Positions 39,072-47,770 of a DNA stretch of 64,000 nt are shown piece by piece; the stretch's first letter is position 1, and every line of letters starts with the position of its first letter. The notes below the pieces were generated by a model that worked only from the letters and a program-made list of their open reading frames with translations, did not search any database and was not told the origin of the DNA. Source of the stretch: Streptomyces violascens (lineage in GTDB: Bacteria; Actinomycetota; Actinomycetes; Streptomycetales; Streptomycetaceae); the NCBI RefSeq assembly GCF_014649955.1, contig NZ_BMUA01000008.1, positions 62,001 through 126,000 of the forward strand. The letters are read 5' to 3'. Position numbers and translations under genes: made by a program.

Positions 39072-40289
39072 TCAGCACAGTTCGGCGAGCACCGATGCGA
39101 AGCGGCTCAACTCGCCCTGCACGTGCGGGAGTTGGAGGGGATCGGCCGCGCCGAGGGAGTCCAGGCGCTGCTCGTCCGTCGAGCCGAGCAGCGGTCCGGT
39201 GGCGAGGCGGACGCGCAGGGCGCCGAGTTCGTCGCCGAAGCGGTGGCCGCCGGGGGCGGGGGCGGCGAGACGGGCCGTGAGGTAGTCCTCCAGTTCCATG
39301 GAGTCGGTGACGCCCAGGGCTGCGAGGCGGGTGCGGAACGGGCCGAAGTCGGCGTAGAGGTGGCGGCCCGCCTGCGGGAGGCGGGCCATGGCGCCGGCGT
39401 CGAGCACGAGGTGGTGGGCGGCGGCCGCGACACGGGCGTGCAGGGCGGCGGCCCGCCGGGTGCGCTCGACGACGGAGGCCGGTTCGGTGAGGGCGAGGGC
39501 GGCGGCCGCGGCGATGGGCGCGGCCACGACCGCGCCGAGCGCGGCGAGGACGTCCAGGGTGCGAGCCCGGTGCGGGGCGTCGGCCGCGGTGTCGGGGAAG
39601 CGGGCGACGGCGGCGGGCCAGCCGGGCGGGGTGAAGGCGCCGCCGAGGTCGGCGAGGACGGTCACGTCGTCGGGGCACATCGCGGCGGGGCTGATCGGCA
39701 CCGTCTCGTGCGGGCGGTGCACGGTGTCCCGCCAGGTCTCGTCGCTGACGATGTGCAGCCCCTCGCCGACGGCCGCCTCGCACGCCTCCCGTACGGTCTC
39801 GGGCGGCGCCACGGTCGCGGTCGGGTCGTCGGCGACGCAGAGCAGCAGCAGCCGGGGCCGGCCGCCCTCGGCCCGCACCCGGCGAACGGTTTCGAGCAGC
39901 GCGTACGGATCGGGCACGCCGCCGCACTCGGCAGGCGTGGGCACGTGGTAGGCGGGCCGTGCGAGCAGCCGGGCCTGCGGGGTCCACCACGCCGGGCAGG
40001 GCCGGGGCATGAGCACGTCACCCTCGTACGCGCCGAGCAGCGCGATCAGGAGCGCCTGGGCGCCGGGGGCGGCGACGACCCGGTCCGGCGCGGTGGGCAG
40101 CCCGCGCCGCAGCCAGTAGCCGCAGGCCGCCTCGCGCAGGGCGGGCCCGCCGCCGGGCGGCTCGGGTTCGGTGCGCCCGGCGCCGTCCGCGAGCACCGCG
40201 GCGAGCTCGGGAAGCACGGGCAGCCCGGACCCGGGCGCGGGCGGCCCGTACCGCACGGGCCCGCGCCCTTCACCGTCCGTCCCCTGCAT
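39072..40289 (-). CDS. aminotransferase-fold protein with no lysine residue
   Basis: A 405-residue protein with the outline of a class I/II fold-type I PLP enzyme: VVAAPGAQALLIALLGAYEGDVLMPRPCPAW, then GEGLHIVSDETWRDTVH (the 'SDExY' motif), then VTVLADLGGAFTPPGWPAAVARF where the Schiff-base lysine should be. The catalytic Lys is missing, and reading the complete protein from MQGTDGEGRG I find no lysine at all. It therefore cannot form the usual internal aldimine. GAGGAGG lies 6 bases before the ATG. It may be a non-catalytic or regulatory relative. Stand-alone gene on the minus strand. Confidence 0.85.
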   Translation of the reverse strand: MQGTDGEGRGPVRYGPPAPGSGLPVLPELAAVLADGAGRTEPEPPGGGPALREAACGYWLRRGLPTAPDRVVAAPGAQALLIALLGAYEGDVLMPRPCPAWWTPQARLLARPAYHVPTPAECGGVPDPYALLETVRRVRAEGGRPRLLLLCVADDPTATVAPPETVREACEAAVGEGLHIVSDETWRDTVHRPHETVPISPAAMCPDDVTVLADLGGAFTPPGWPAAVARFPDTAADAPHRARTLDVLAALGAVVAAPIAAAAALALTEPASVVERTRRAAALHARVAAAAHHLVLDAGAMARLPQAGRHLYADFGPFRTRLAALGVTDSMELEDYLTARLAAPAPGGHRFGDELGALRVRLATGPLLGSTDEQRLDSLGAADPLQLPHVQGELSRFASVLAELC

Positions 40290-40330
40290 CCCGTTCCTCC
40301 TCGGGCCCTGTCCGGCACGAGCCATGCCTT

Positions 40331-40636
40331 TCAAGCCTTTATACGGAGGTTTGGGCCCGGGCGCCGCTTGTGCGGGAGCAGGAAGGGGGCTTTCGGTCGC
40401 GGCCCTCGGCCGGTGACCGCGTCGGCCGCATCGGTGGAAGCAGGGCGGTTGCGGAGTGCGATCGGCACGCCGATGAGGGCGAGTACGACGATCGCCGCCC
40501 CCAGCCCCCATGCCTGCAGGGGAGGCACCAGGGCTCCGGAGGCCAGGCCGATCAGGAGTACCGCGACTGCGGCGGGTGCCGCCGGGCGGGCCCCGACGCC
40601 GATGAGCGGAAGCAGCCCGGCGAGGACGGCCGGCAT
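40331..40636 (-). CDS. small hypothetical membrane protein
   Basis: A 101-residue reading with two to three hydrophobic segments (MPAVLAGLLPLIGVGARPAA, PAAVAVLLIGLASGALVPPL, AAIVVLALIGVPIAL) and a basic tail. No family recognised and no ribosome site that decides the start. It could be a fragment of a larger transporter. It lies between the lysine-free protein and the ANTAR gene. Confidence 0.4.
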   Translation of the reverse strand: MPAVLAGLLPLIGVGARPAAPAAVAVLLIGLASGALVPPLQAWGLGAAIVVLALIGVPIALRNRPASTDAADAVTGRGPRPKAPFLLPHKRRPGPNLRIKA

Positions 40637-40715
40637 GGCGACGAGGGGCCGCCGCCGGCCACGGCCTGGAGCCGGGAGATGTTGAGGGAGCTGGGCGGCA
40701 TTGCCTGACGGTGGG

Positions 40716-41423
40716 TCAGCTCTTGTCCGCCAGGGCCGAGAGTTCGGATTCCAGGCCTCGGCCCTTCGCGCGGACGACCGCCTCGGCCACGTCGGCGAGT
40801 TTGCGGTTGGTGCGCTGGGAGATGGTGCGCAGGACGTCGAAGGCGGCGTTCGCCTCGCAGGCCAGGACGTGCATCACTATGCCGCTCGCCTGGTCGATGA
40901 CCGGGCGGGAGCGCAGAGCCGTCTCCAGGTGTTCGACCTCGGCGAGCGCCGCGCGGTAGCGGCGGTCGCGGAGCAGGCCGGTGGTGGTCTCCTTGGCCAG
41001 GATGCCCACCGGGCCGCACACGAGGTGCTCCAGGGAGCCGGGGCGGTAGCCGTAGACGCTGACCGTGACCTCGATGCCGGACCGGCGGAAGGGGAGGGTG
41101 ACGCAGGAGCGTACGCCCGATTCGAGGGCCAGGGCGCGATAGCCGGGCCAGCGTTCCTCCTTCAACAGGTCCTCGGTGTCCACGGGTTCGCCCGCATCCA
41201 GCGCACTCGGGATCGGCCCGTCGCCGCAGGCGAGCTGGACGGAGGCGAGCGGCGCGAGGTCGGGGTGGGTGGCGGTGAGACGGCGTTCGGGCCCGCTGTC
41301 GGTTATCGTCGCGACCGCCCCGCAGCAGGCCGGTGCACAGCGCACGGACTGCTCGGCGAGCAGGGAGAGCCGCCGGGCGGTGCTGGTCGTCTCGGGTTCC
41401 TGGTGTTCCGGCTCGGGCAGCAT
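40716..41423 (-). CDS. GAF-ANTAR RNA-binding regulator
   Basis: A 235-residue signalling protein. A GAF-type sensor occupies about residues 15-160 (ERWPGYRALALESGVRSCVTLPFRRSG). The C-terminal ANTAR domain begins ALRSRPVIDQASGIVMHVLACEANAAFDVLRTISQRTNRKLADVAEAVV. ANTAR domains bind paired hexaloop hairpins in mRNA leaders and act as antiterminators. GAGGAGG lies 9 bases before ATG 41423. The divergent PAS/GAF gene suggests a common signalling function. Confidence 0.92.
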   Translation of the reverse strand: MLPEPEHQEPETTSTARRLSLLAEQSVRCAPACCGAVATITDSGPERRLTATHPDLAPLASVQLACGDGPIPSALDAGEPVDTEDLLKEERWPGYRALALESGVRSCVTLPFRRSGIEVTVSVYGYRPGSLEHLVCGPVGILAKETTTGLLRDRRYRAALAEVEHLETALRSRPVIDQASGIVMHVLACEANAAFDVLRTISQRTNRKLADVAEAVVRAKGRGLESELSALADKS

Positions 41424-41516
41424 CGGAAAAAACCTCCTCATCCTGCGGCTTCCCGGTCCGGGCCCCCCGAAACGGCAGGGGCTCCCGGCACCGGCCCGAC
41501 GGGTTAGCTTTCTCCC

Positions 41517-42932
41517 ATGACGCAGACGGAGGACGACTTCGGCGAGGAACTGGCGGATTTTGTCAGACGGGTGGGCGAGCTGCGCACCGCGCGCGCCCGC
41601 CCGGCCGGTGAGCAGTTGACGGTTCTGGACGCGGCGCTCTTCGAACTCCAGCATGTGGCCGAGCAGTTGTGGCCGCGATACGAGCAGATCCTGGCCGCCG
41701 CAGGGGCGCCCTCGCCGGTGGAACGGCAGGAACGTCAGCTCCTCAAGGCCCTGTTCCAGCGGCTTCCGCTGCCGGTCGCACTGGTCGACCGCGAGACCGT
41801 CGTCCGCCGGCTGAACTTCGCGGCGACCGGCCTCACCGGGGTGCGCGCCGGGTACGCCACCGGGCGGCCGCTCGCCGCGCTGCTCACGCCGGGCGACCGG
41901 GCGGCGTTCCGCTCGCAGGCCGCCGCGGTCGCCCGGGGCGAGGGTGACCGCGGGCTCACCGTCCATCTCCAACAGCGCCCGGAGGAACCCCTGTTGGCGA
42001 CCCTGACCGCGCTGCGCCCGCCGGACGAGCCGCAGCCCGCGGTGCTGGTGGTGTTCCAGGCGGGCAGCGCCCGGGGCTCGGCCGCCGCTCCCCCGCCGCC
42101 CGAGGTTCCCGACCTCGCCGAGACGACCCGGCATGCCGAACTCACGGACGTGGTCGACCTCATGGCGTCCACTCTGCTTCAACTGCCGCCCGGCGACCGG
42201 GAGTCGGCGCTCTCCGGAGCCGCGCGCGTGCTCTGCGGGCGGTTCGCCGACTGGATCGTGGCCGACCTCGTCGACGGTGCGCTGCGGCGCACGGTGGTCC
42301 TCGGCCCGCCGGACCCGGCCGCGGCCCCGCTCCTGCACGCGGTGGCCGGCCAGGACCCGGCGAGCTGCCCGTTGGTCCTGGAGGCGGCACGGGCCGGCAA
42401 CGGGGCGCTCCAGGTGCAGCCCGAGGACATCGAGGGCTTCGGCCACGACCCCTCGGGCACCCCGGTGCTCGCCCGCGCCGAGGTGTCGTCGCTGATGTGT
42501 GTGCCGCTGGGCGCGCCGGGGCCGGTGACGGGGGTGCTCACGCTGTTCCGCACCGGATCGGCGCGCCCCTTCTCGATGGCGGAGGGACAGGCCATGGATG
42601 TGATGTCCCGTCACATCGCGCTTGCTATGCGGCGTCCGACTCCTGACCAAATCCCTGACGAGTCGACAGATCCTGCTCCTTGCGCGGCAGTTGAGTCGCC
42701 TGCGGAGCCCGCGGAGTCCTGCGCGGCCGCGTCGCCCGCTGCGGCGCCGCCGCCCTCAGCTTCGCCCTCGACCGCTCGTCCGGCTTCGAGCGGGAGCCCT
42801 CACCCGTCAGGGGATCCGCGCCCGCCGCGGCCTCGTCCCGCGCAGCCGCGGCAGCCGGCCTCGACGGCCGACGGTGATCTTCGTGCGGATCCCGCAGGGC
42901 CTGGTCCCGCAGACGGCTGCAGCAGCGCGTGA
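41517..42932 (+). CDS. PAS-GAF sensor protein with disordered tail
   Basis: A 471-residue cytosolic protein. A helical N-terminus (FGEELADFVRRVGELRTAR) precedes a PAS domain (about 75-180: FQRLPLPVALVDRETVVRRLN) and a GAF domain (about 215-370, ending FSMAEGQAMDVMSRHIALAMRR). No kinase or phosphatase domain follows. The last 98 residues are proline, alanine and serine-rich, and lie antisense to the C-terminal tail of the sigma factor gene. The tail may simply be the consequence of a lost stop codon. Confidence 0.85.
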   Translation: MTQTEDDFGEELADFVRRVGELRTARARPAGEQLTVLDAALFELQHVAEQLWPRYEQILAAAGAPSPVERQERQLLKALFQRLPLPVALVDRETVVRRLNFAATGLTGVRAGYATGRPLAALLTPGDRAAFRSQAAAVARGEGDRGLTVHLQQRPEEPLLATLTALRPPDEPQPAVLVVFQAGSARGSAAAPPPPEVPDLAETTRHAELTDVVDLMASTLLQLPPGDRESALSGAARVLCGRFADWIVADLVDGALRRTVVLGPPDPAAAPLLHAVAGQDPASCPLVLEAARAGNGALQVQPEDIEGFGHDPSGTPVLARAEVSSLMCVPLGAPGPVTGVLTLFRTGSARPFSMAEGQAMDVMSRHIALAMRRPTPDQIPDESTDPAPCAAVESPAEPAESCAAASPAAAPPPSASPSTARPASSGSPHPSGDPRPPRPRPAQPRQPASTADGDLRADPAGPGPADGCSSA

Positions 42933-43677
42933 TCAGCCGGGACACGTGCATCTGCGAGATGCCGAGGTCCTCGGCGATCCGGCTCTGGGTCATGTCCCGG
43001 AAGAACCGCATGTAGAGGATCTTCCGTTCGCGCTCGGGCAGGCAGCTCAGGCCGGGCTTGACCGCCTCGCGGTCGATCACGGTGTCGAGGGCCGGGTCGG
43101 CGGTGCCGAGCGAGTCGCTCAGGGTGTATCCGTCCTCGCCGCCCGGGAGTTCGGCGTCGAGGGAGAGCGCGCTGAAGCTGTCGATGGCTTCCAGTCCGGC
43201 CTTGACCTCTTCCTCGGTCATCCCGGTGTGCGCGGCGAGCTCCGCCACGGTCGGCCGGGGAGACCCGGCGCTCGCGGCGAGTTCCTGGCTCGCGGCCCGC
43301 ACCCGGCTCCTCAAGTCCTGGACGCGGCGAGGCACATGGAGCGTCCACATGTGATCGCGGAAATGGCGCTTGATCTCGCCGGTGATGGTGGGCACGGCGT
43401 AGCTCTCGAACGCGGCGCCGCGGGACGGGTCGTACCGGTCGACGGCCTTGACCAGGCCGAGGGCCGCGACCTGACGGAGGTCCTCAAGGGCCTCGCCCCG
43501 GTTGCGGAAACGTCCGGCGAGCCGCTCGGACATGGGCAGCCAGGCGCGGACGAGATCCTGGCGCAGGGCGTCCCGTTCGGGCCCCTCGGGCAGTGCCGCG
43601 AGCCGCTCGAAGGCGGCGGCGGTCCTGGGTGCGTCGTCGTGCGGGTGCTTGTGCTTCGCCGTGGTGTTGGTACGCAT
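42625..43677 (-). CDS. SigB/SigF-type alternative sigma factor with C-terminal extension
   Basis: A 350-residue sigma factor of the SigB/F/G group: GEALEDLRQVAALGLVKAVDRYDPSRGAAFESYAVPTITGEIKRHFRDHMW is region 2, LHVPRRVQDLRSRV region 3 and LPERERKILYMRFFRDMTQSRIAEDLGISQMHVSRLI the region 4 helix-turn-helix. Family members end near residue 270; here about 80 extra basic, alanine-rich residues follow. This tail is antisense to the tail of the PAS-GAF gene over 308 bases. SigB/F relatives control osmotic, oxidative and developmental responses in Streptomyces and are held by anti-sigma kinases, none of which is adjacent. Confidence 0.93.
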   Translation of the reverse strand: MRTNTTAKHKHPHDDAPRTAAAFERLAALPEGPERDALRQDLVRAWLPMSERLAGRFRNRGEALEDLRQVAALGLVKAVDRYDPSRGAAFESYAVPTITGEIKRHFRDHMWTLHVPRRVQDLRSRVRAASQELAASAGSPRPTVAELAAHTGMTEEEVKAGLEAIDSFSALSLDAELPGGEDGYTLSDSLGTADPALDTVIDREAVKPGLSCLPERERKILYMRFFRDMTQSRIAEDLGISQMHVSRLITRCCSRLRDQALRDPHEDHRRPSRPAAAAARDEAAAGADPLTGEGSRSKPDERSRAKLRAAAPQRATRPRRTPRAPQATQLPRKEQDLSTRQGFGQESDAA

Positions 43678-43988
43678 ATGCGATCCAGCTCCCTGAAACG
43701 GTGCGGCGGATGGTTGTCACCGAGGGAGCCCGGCCGGGCAGCGTGGCACGCCCGGAGCGGACAGTCGCTCCCACGGACGTGCCTCCGGTCCGAAGCACGA
43801 GGTTCGCCTGCCCGGACCCTGCGGGGCCAAACGTGCGCGTTCGCCGAACGGCGCGGAAAGGGTGTTTCCCGGGGCGGGACCCCGGTACCCGGTCCGGGAT
43901 GCGGAGACCGGGGGAAGACGGGTAAGGCCGACCGAACGTACGGATCCCCGCAGATCCCTACGGTTCAAGAGAATCGGGGCGCGCAGCC
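43678..43988. other. intergenic region between sigma factor and CBS genes
   Basis: No gene is supported here. It should contain the divergent promoters of both genes. One loose match to the sigma-B pattern, GTTT-N15-CGGTAC, is on the plus strand at 43864-43888, about 100 bases before the CBS gene. Confidence 0.4.
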
Positions 43989-44357
43989 ATGGCACATTTC
44001 GTGCGGGAAGTGATGACGGCGGGGGTCACCGCCGTGCCGCCCGATGCCTCACTGGTGGAGGCGGCGCAGCTGATGCGGGCCCAGGACATCGGAAATGTGC
44101 TGGTCACCCGGGCCGGCCGGGTCATCGGGGTGCTCACCGACCGGGACATCACGCTGCGGGCGGTCGCCGAAGGGGTCGATCCGCTGACCGTCAGCGCCCA
44201 GGCGGTGTGCACGCCCTCGCCGGTGTGCGTGGGCCCGGACGACGAGGTGGCGACGGCGGTGGCCTTGATGCGCCGCCACGCGGTACGACGGCTGCCGGTG
44301 GTGGCGGAGGGACGGCCGCTCGGCATGGTGAGCCTGGGCGATGTGACGGGCCACTAG
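43989..44357 (+). CDS. CBS-pair domain protein
   Basis: A 122-residue protein made only of a CBS pair: VREVMTAGVTAVPPDASLVEAAQLMRAQDIGNVLVTRAGRVIGVLTDRDITLRAV and the second repeat CVGPDDEVATAVALMRRHAVRRLPVVAEGRPLGMVSLGDV. Such stand-alone modules bind adenine nucleotides and sense energy state. In Streptomyces they are often stress-induced; the neighbouring sigma factor supports but does not prove this. Confidence 0.92.
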   Translation: MAHFVREVMTAGVTAVPPDASLVEAAQLMRAQDIGNVLVTRAGRVIGVLTDRDITLRAVAEGVDPLTVSAQAVCTPSPVCVGPDDEVATAVALMRRHAVRRLPVVAEGRPLGMVSLGDVTGH

Positions 44358-44598
44358 GGCCTGTCCGGCGGATCTTGTCTGGGACGCGCGGCCCTGGCAG
44401 CCCAATGGGCCAGGGGGACCCCCACCGCGTTGTCGCGCCGACGCCGGGCGTGAGCGTAGCGGGGTCGGGGAACAACCCCGCCCGTGGGCAGCGGGGCGGC
44501 ACGCGGGGCGACTCAACGGAGCGCGAAATCGCCCTCCCGGGCGGCCGAGCCCCAGGTGGGGCCCGGTTGGGCCGGGGGCGGCCGGGTACTCGCGGGCC
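44358..44598. other. intergenic region after the CBS gene
   Basis: No gene is supported. A CCCTGGC..GGCCAGGG hairpin starts near 44393 and could be a terminator. The stretch around 44358-44380 (GGCCTGTCCGGCGGATCTTG) resembles sequences I have seen repeated in Streptomyces intergenic DNA. Confidence 0.4.
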
Positions 44599-46071
44599 AT
44601 GACTCACTCCACCTGGCACAAGCGACTCGGCGCCCACGACCGGGCGCTGTTCCACTTCGCCGCGACCCGGCACTGGCCTGCCGCAGAGACCGTGCTGCCG
44701 CGGCTGAGCCGGGCCGCCAACCACGGCGCCCTCTGGTTCGCGGCGGCCACCGCGATGGGCGCGACCCGTTCGCCCCGGGCCCGCCGGGCGGCGTTGCGCG
44801 GCGTCGCCTCGCTGGCACTGGCCTCGCTGACGGTGAACACCGTGGCCAAGCACTCGGTGCGGCGGGCCCGCCCGCTGCTCGACGCGGTGCCGCTGGTCCG
44901 CCAGTTGAAGCGCCGCCCGGTCACCACGTCGTTCCCCTCCGGCCATGCCGCGTCCGCCGCGGCCTTCGTGACCGGCGTCGCCCTGGAGTCCCGGGCGTGG
45001 GGCGCGGCCCTCGCCCCGGTGGGCTTCTCCGTGGCAGCGTCCCGCGTGTACACCGGTGTGCACTATCCGGGCGACGTGGTGGCGGGCGCGGCCCTCGGGG
45101 TGGGCGCCGCCCTCGCCGTACGCGGGCTCGTGCCGACCCGCACCCAGCTCCCGCCGCCCGGCCGCCCGCGCGCCGACGCGCCCGCGCTGCCCGCCGGCCA
45201 GGACCTGGTGGTGGTCGCCAACCGCGCGTCCGGCACCGCGCTCGCGAAGGCCGCGCTGGTGCGCTCGGCCCTCCCGCTCGCCGAGGTCGTCGAGTGCGAC
45301 CCCGACGACCTGCCGGCCACCCTGGAGAAGGCGGCCGGCCGCGGCCGGGTGCTCGGGGTGTGCGGCGGCGACGGCACCGTCAACCTGGCAGCGTCCGTCG
45401 CCGCCCGCCTCGACGTGCCGCTCGCCGTGTTCCCCGGCGGCACCCTCAACCACTTCGCCCTCGACCTCGGCATCGAGGAGGTCCAGGACACCTGCCGGGC
45501 GCTGGCCTCGGGCGACGCGGTACGGGTGGACCTCGGCCGGTTCCGGCCCGGCCCCAACGGCGCGGACGCCGGCTACTTCCTCAACACGTTCAGCCTGGGC
45601 GTCTATCCGGAGCTCGTACGGGTGCGGGAACGCTGGTCGCCGCGCATCGGCAGCTGGGCCGCGGGCATCCTCGGCGCGTACGAAGTGCTGCGCGGAGAAC
45701 GACCGTTGAGGGCCGACCCCGGCGGCAGCCGCCCCGCGCTGTGGCTGCTGTTCGCGGGGAACTGCGTCTACCAGCGCCTGGGCCCCGCCCCCGCGCGCCG
45801 CTACGACCTCGCGGACGGTCTGCTCGACGTACGCGCGGTACGCGGCGGCCGCCTGCCCGGACTCCGCCTCCTCGCCGCCGCGCTGGCGGGCCCGCTGCAC
45901 CGCTCCCCCGTCCACACCTCGCGCAGGATGGCCCGCCTCAGGATCCCGGGCCTGGCAGCGGGCACTTCGCTGGCGTACGACGGCGAGGTGGCCGCAGCGC
46001 CACGGGAGCTGACCCTGGACAAGCTTCCGGAGGCATTGACGGTGTACCGGCCGCAGGTCCTGCGCCCTTGA
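44599..46071 (+). CDS. PAP2 phosphatase - diacylglycerol kinase fusion
   Basis: A 490-residue bifunctional protein. Residues about 60-185 are a PAP2-type lipid phosphatase: KHSVRRARP, SFPSGHAASAAAF and SRVYTGVHYPGDVVAGA give the three active-site motifs. Residues about 195-490 form a DAGK/LCB5 lipid kinase with VCGGDGTVNLAASVAA and VFPGGTLNHFALDLGIEE. The two parts catalyse opposite steps, dephosphorylation and phosphorylation of a lipid such as diacylglycerol or a polyprenol. The N-terminus has few long helices, so membrane anchoring is through the PAP2 core. Confidence 0.92.
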   Translation: MTHSTWHKRLGAHDRALFHFAATRHWPAAETVLPRLSRAANHGALWFAAATAMGATRSPRARRAALRGVASLALASLTVNTVAKHSVRRARPLLDAVPLVRQLKRRPVTTSFPSGHAASAAAFVTGVALESRAWGAALAPVGFSVAASRVYTGVHYPGDVVAGAALGVGAALAVRGLVPTRTQLPPPGRPRADAPALPAGQDLVVVANRASGTALAKAALVRSALPLAEVVECDPDDLPATLEKAAGRGRVLGVCGGDGTVNLAASVAARLDVPLAVFPGGTLNHFALDLGIEEVQDTCRALASGDAVRVDLGRFRPGPNGADAGYFLNTFSLGVYPELVRVRERWSPRIGSWAAGILGAYEVLRGERPLRADPGGSRPALWLLFAGNCVYQRLGPAPARRYDLADGLLDVRAVRGGRLPGLRLLAAALAGPLHRSPVHTSRRMARLRIPGLAAGTSLAYDGEVAAAPRELTLDKLPEALTVYRPQVLRP

Positions 46072-46176
46072 AGCCGCCTCCGGCCCGAACAGCGAAACAA
46101 AGACACAGAGCGTCAGGCTCAACTCCCGGCTTAGGCAAGGAATTCGGGGGAACTCGGAAGCAAGGAGGTACACATC

Positions 46177-46344
46177 ATGGTCCCGATTCTTCTCGTCCTG
46201 CTCCTCGCACTTCTTCTGTTCGGTCTCGGCTTCGCGGTCAAGATTCTCTGGTGGATCGCGATCATCGTGCTCGTCGTGTGGCTGCTCGGATTCCTGATGC
46301 GTTCGACGACGACGTCCGGCCGGTCGCGCTGGTACAGGTGGTAG
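46177..46344 (+). CDS. 55-residue hydrophobic membrane protein (lmo0937/DUF5670-like)
   Basis: Two membrane helices (VPILLVLLLALLLFGLGFAV and ILWWIAIIVLVVWLLGFL) followed by a short basic tail RSTTTSGRSRWYRW. The strong AAGGAGG lies 8 bases before the ATG. Proteins of this shape are common, often stress-induced, and of unknown role. It is convergent to gvpK with only 9 bases between the stops. Confidence 0.85.
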   Translation: MVPILLVLLLALLLFGLGFAVKILWWIAIIVLVVWLLGFLMRSTTTSGRSRWYRW

Positions 46345-46353
46345 CGAAAAGGT

Positions 46354-46710
46354 TCAGGAACTCTCCCTCGGAAGCAGGGGGCCGAGCGGGCCGAGGTCGA
46401 TGTTGAGATCTTCCGGGCGCAGCCCGAATTTCGACCTCAGCTCGCTCATCCTGCTTTCCAGGAGCATGAGCGTGAGCCCGATCCGCTCCTCCTGGTCCTC
46501 GGTGAGTTCACCGGTCTCGACGCGGCGCAGGGCCTGACGTTCCATCAATTGCCGCAGCAGTTCCACGACGGTCAGGACCAGCCGCGCGAGATCCCGCTCG
46601 ACGGTGTCGGGGTCGAGCTCCACCCGGCGCCGGGGGCCGTCGCTCCGGCGCCCGTGCCCGCCGTTGTGCTTGCCGTTCACCACGTCCGCCCTATCCGCCC
46701 TCTGCGTCAT
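46354..46710 (-). CDS. gvpK: gas vesicle protein GvpK
   Basis: A 118-residue GvpK, the last gene of the operon. After a basic N-terminus it has VELDPDTVERDLARLVLTVVELLRQLMERQALRRVETGELTEDQEERIGLTLMLLE, the conserved core of the family. GvpK is a minor protein needed for gas vesicle assembly in several hosts. Its ATG overlaps the gvpS stop (ATGA). Confidence 0.95.
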   Translation of the reverse strand: MTQRADRADVVNGKHNGGHGRRSDGPRRRVELDPDTVERDLARLVLTVVELLRQLMERQALRRVETGELTEDQEERIGLTLMLLESRMSELRSKFGLRPEDLNIDLGPLGPLLPRESS

Positions 46711-46934
46711 ACCGGCTCCTCGGACTCACCGAACTGGAACTCCTCGAAGGGGGACGGGACTTCGGCCCTGACCGAGCTCACCAGCGCGTTCAGGTCGATG
46801 CGTACGAGGTCCACGTCCGCGATCCGCAGCGTGAGGTCGCCCGTGATGACCACGCCGCCGGCGAGCAGCCGGTCGAGCAGGTCCACCAGGGCGACCTCGC
46901 GCTGCGCGAGGGCTTCACCGTCACCGCTGCTCAC
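46707..46934 (-). CDS. gvpS: gas vesicle protein GvpS (GvpA/J/M/S family)
   Basis: A 75-residue member of the GvpA/J/S family: REVALVDLLDRLLAGGVVITGDLTLRIADVDLVRIDLNALVSSV is the helix-sheet-sheet-helix core. GTG 46934 is the correct start because GGGAGGAAC precedes it and the frame overlaps the end of gvpL by 4 bases. Acidic C-terminus. In Streptomyces gvp operons GvpS is between GvpL and GvpK, as here. Confidence 0.92.
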   Translation of the reverse strand: MSSGDGEALAQREVALVDLLDRLLAGGVVITGDLTLRIADVDLVRIDLNALVSSVRAEVPSPFEEFQFGESEEPV

Positions 46935-47770
46935 TGTTCCTCCCGACCCTCTCGACTCGCTTGGTCCACTTGGCCGTGCCCGTCGTCCGGCCCGCCGGCG
47001 AACGAGTACGGTGCCCAGGGCCCGGTCAGCTCCACCCGTACGCCCTCGATGTGCGGAATGAAGTCCCGTATCGCCGCGACGAAGTCCTCGCTCCGGTCGA
47101 GCGGCACCAGGTAGGCGGCATTGAGCACGTTCTCGCCGGGCTCGCCGGACAGGCGTGCGTTCTGCGGCCGGTGCAGCCGTCCGGCCTCGGCACGGTCGCA
47201 CAGTTCGGCGTGCAGGGCTCGGGAGAGCGCTCCGGCCCGCCGCCAGATCTCGTCACGGGACTGGCGCTCGCCCAGCCGTCGGCGCAGGTAGTCCCGCCCG
47301 GTGGCCGCCTTCGGCTCCGGCGGATCCAACTCCCTCGAAGGGAAGGGCTGTTGGGCCTGGGCGTACACCTTGACGCCCCACTCGATGCGCCCGTCAAGCC
47401 GTTCGATGGCCCGTACGAAGCGGGCGCGGCCGGAGTCGAGCAGCCGCCGCACCCCGTTCTCGTCGCGGCACACCGTGGCGAGCCGGAGCGGCACGGGGCA
47501 GGTGACCGTGGCGAGCGCCGCGATCACCGCCTCGTGGGTGCGGGCGGTACGGCCGAGCCAGTCGAGATCCTCCAGGTGGGCGCGGAGCGGGCCGGCGTTG
47601 AAGTCCTCGGCGGGGACACGGCTCACCGCGGCACACAGGCCGCGGTGCTCGATCAGGCCGGGCGGTTTCCCGTCGAGGCCGCGCACCCCGTCGGGGAGCG
47701 CGGTGGCAAAGGGACGCGTCACGGCGTATACGTACAACAGCTCGTGTTCATGTTCACGAACGTCATTCAT
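46931..47770 (-). CDS. gvpL: gas vesicle protein GvpL
   Basis: A 279-residue GvpL/GvpF-family protein: LLYVYAVTRPFATALPDGVRGLDG, CPVPLRLATVCRDENGVRRLL, KVYAQAQQPF and the end NAAYLVPLDRSEDFVAAIRDF, VRVELTGPWAPYSFAG. It is longer than gvpF because of a basic and acidic C-terminal extension. Thought to assist nucleation of the GvpA shell. Overlaps gvpJ and gvpS by a few bases. Confidence 0.93.
   Translation of the reverse strand: MNDVREHEHELLYVYAVTRPFATALPDGVRGLDGKPPGLIEHRGLCAAVSRVPAEDFNAGPLRAHLEDLDWLGRTARTHEAVIAALATVTCPVPLRLATVCRDENGVRRLLDSGRARFVRAIERLDGRIEWGVKVYAQAQQPFPSRELDPPEPKAATGRDYLRRRLGERQSRDEIWRRAGALSRALHAELCDRAEAGRLHRPQNARLSGEPGENVLNAAYLVPLDRSEDFVAAIRDFIPHIEGVRVELTGPWAPYSFAGGPDDGHGQVDQASREGREEQ

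Noticed and set aside
43919..43924. GGGTAA before the CBS gene as a sigma-B -10 element
   Set aside because: No G-N-N-T element lies 14-16 bases upstream.
44191..46173. A minus-strand open frame of 660 codons
   Set aside because: It is antisense to the PAP2-diacylglycerol-kinase fusion, which has complete motifs in the other direction.
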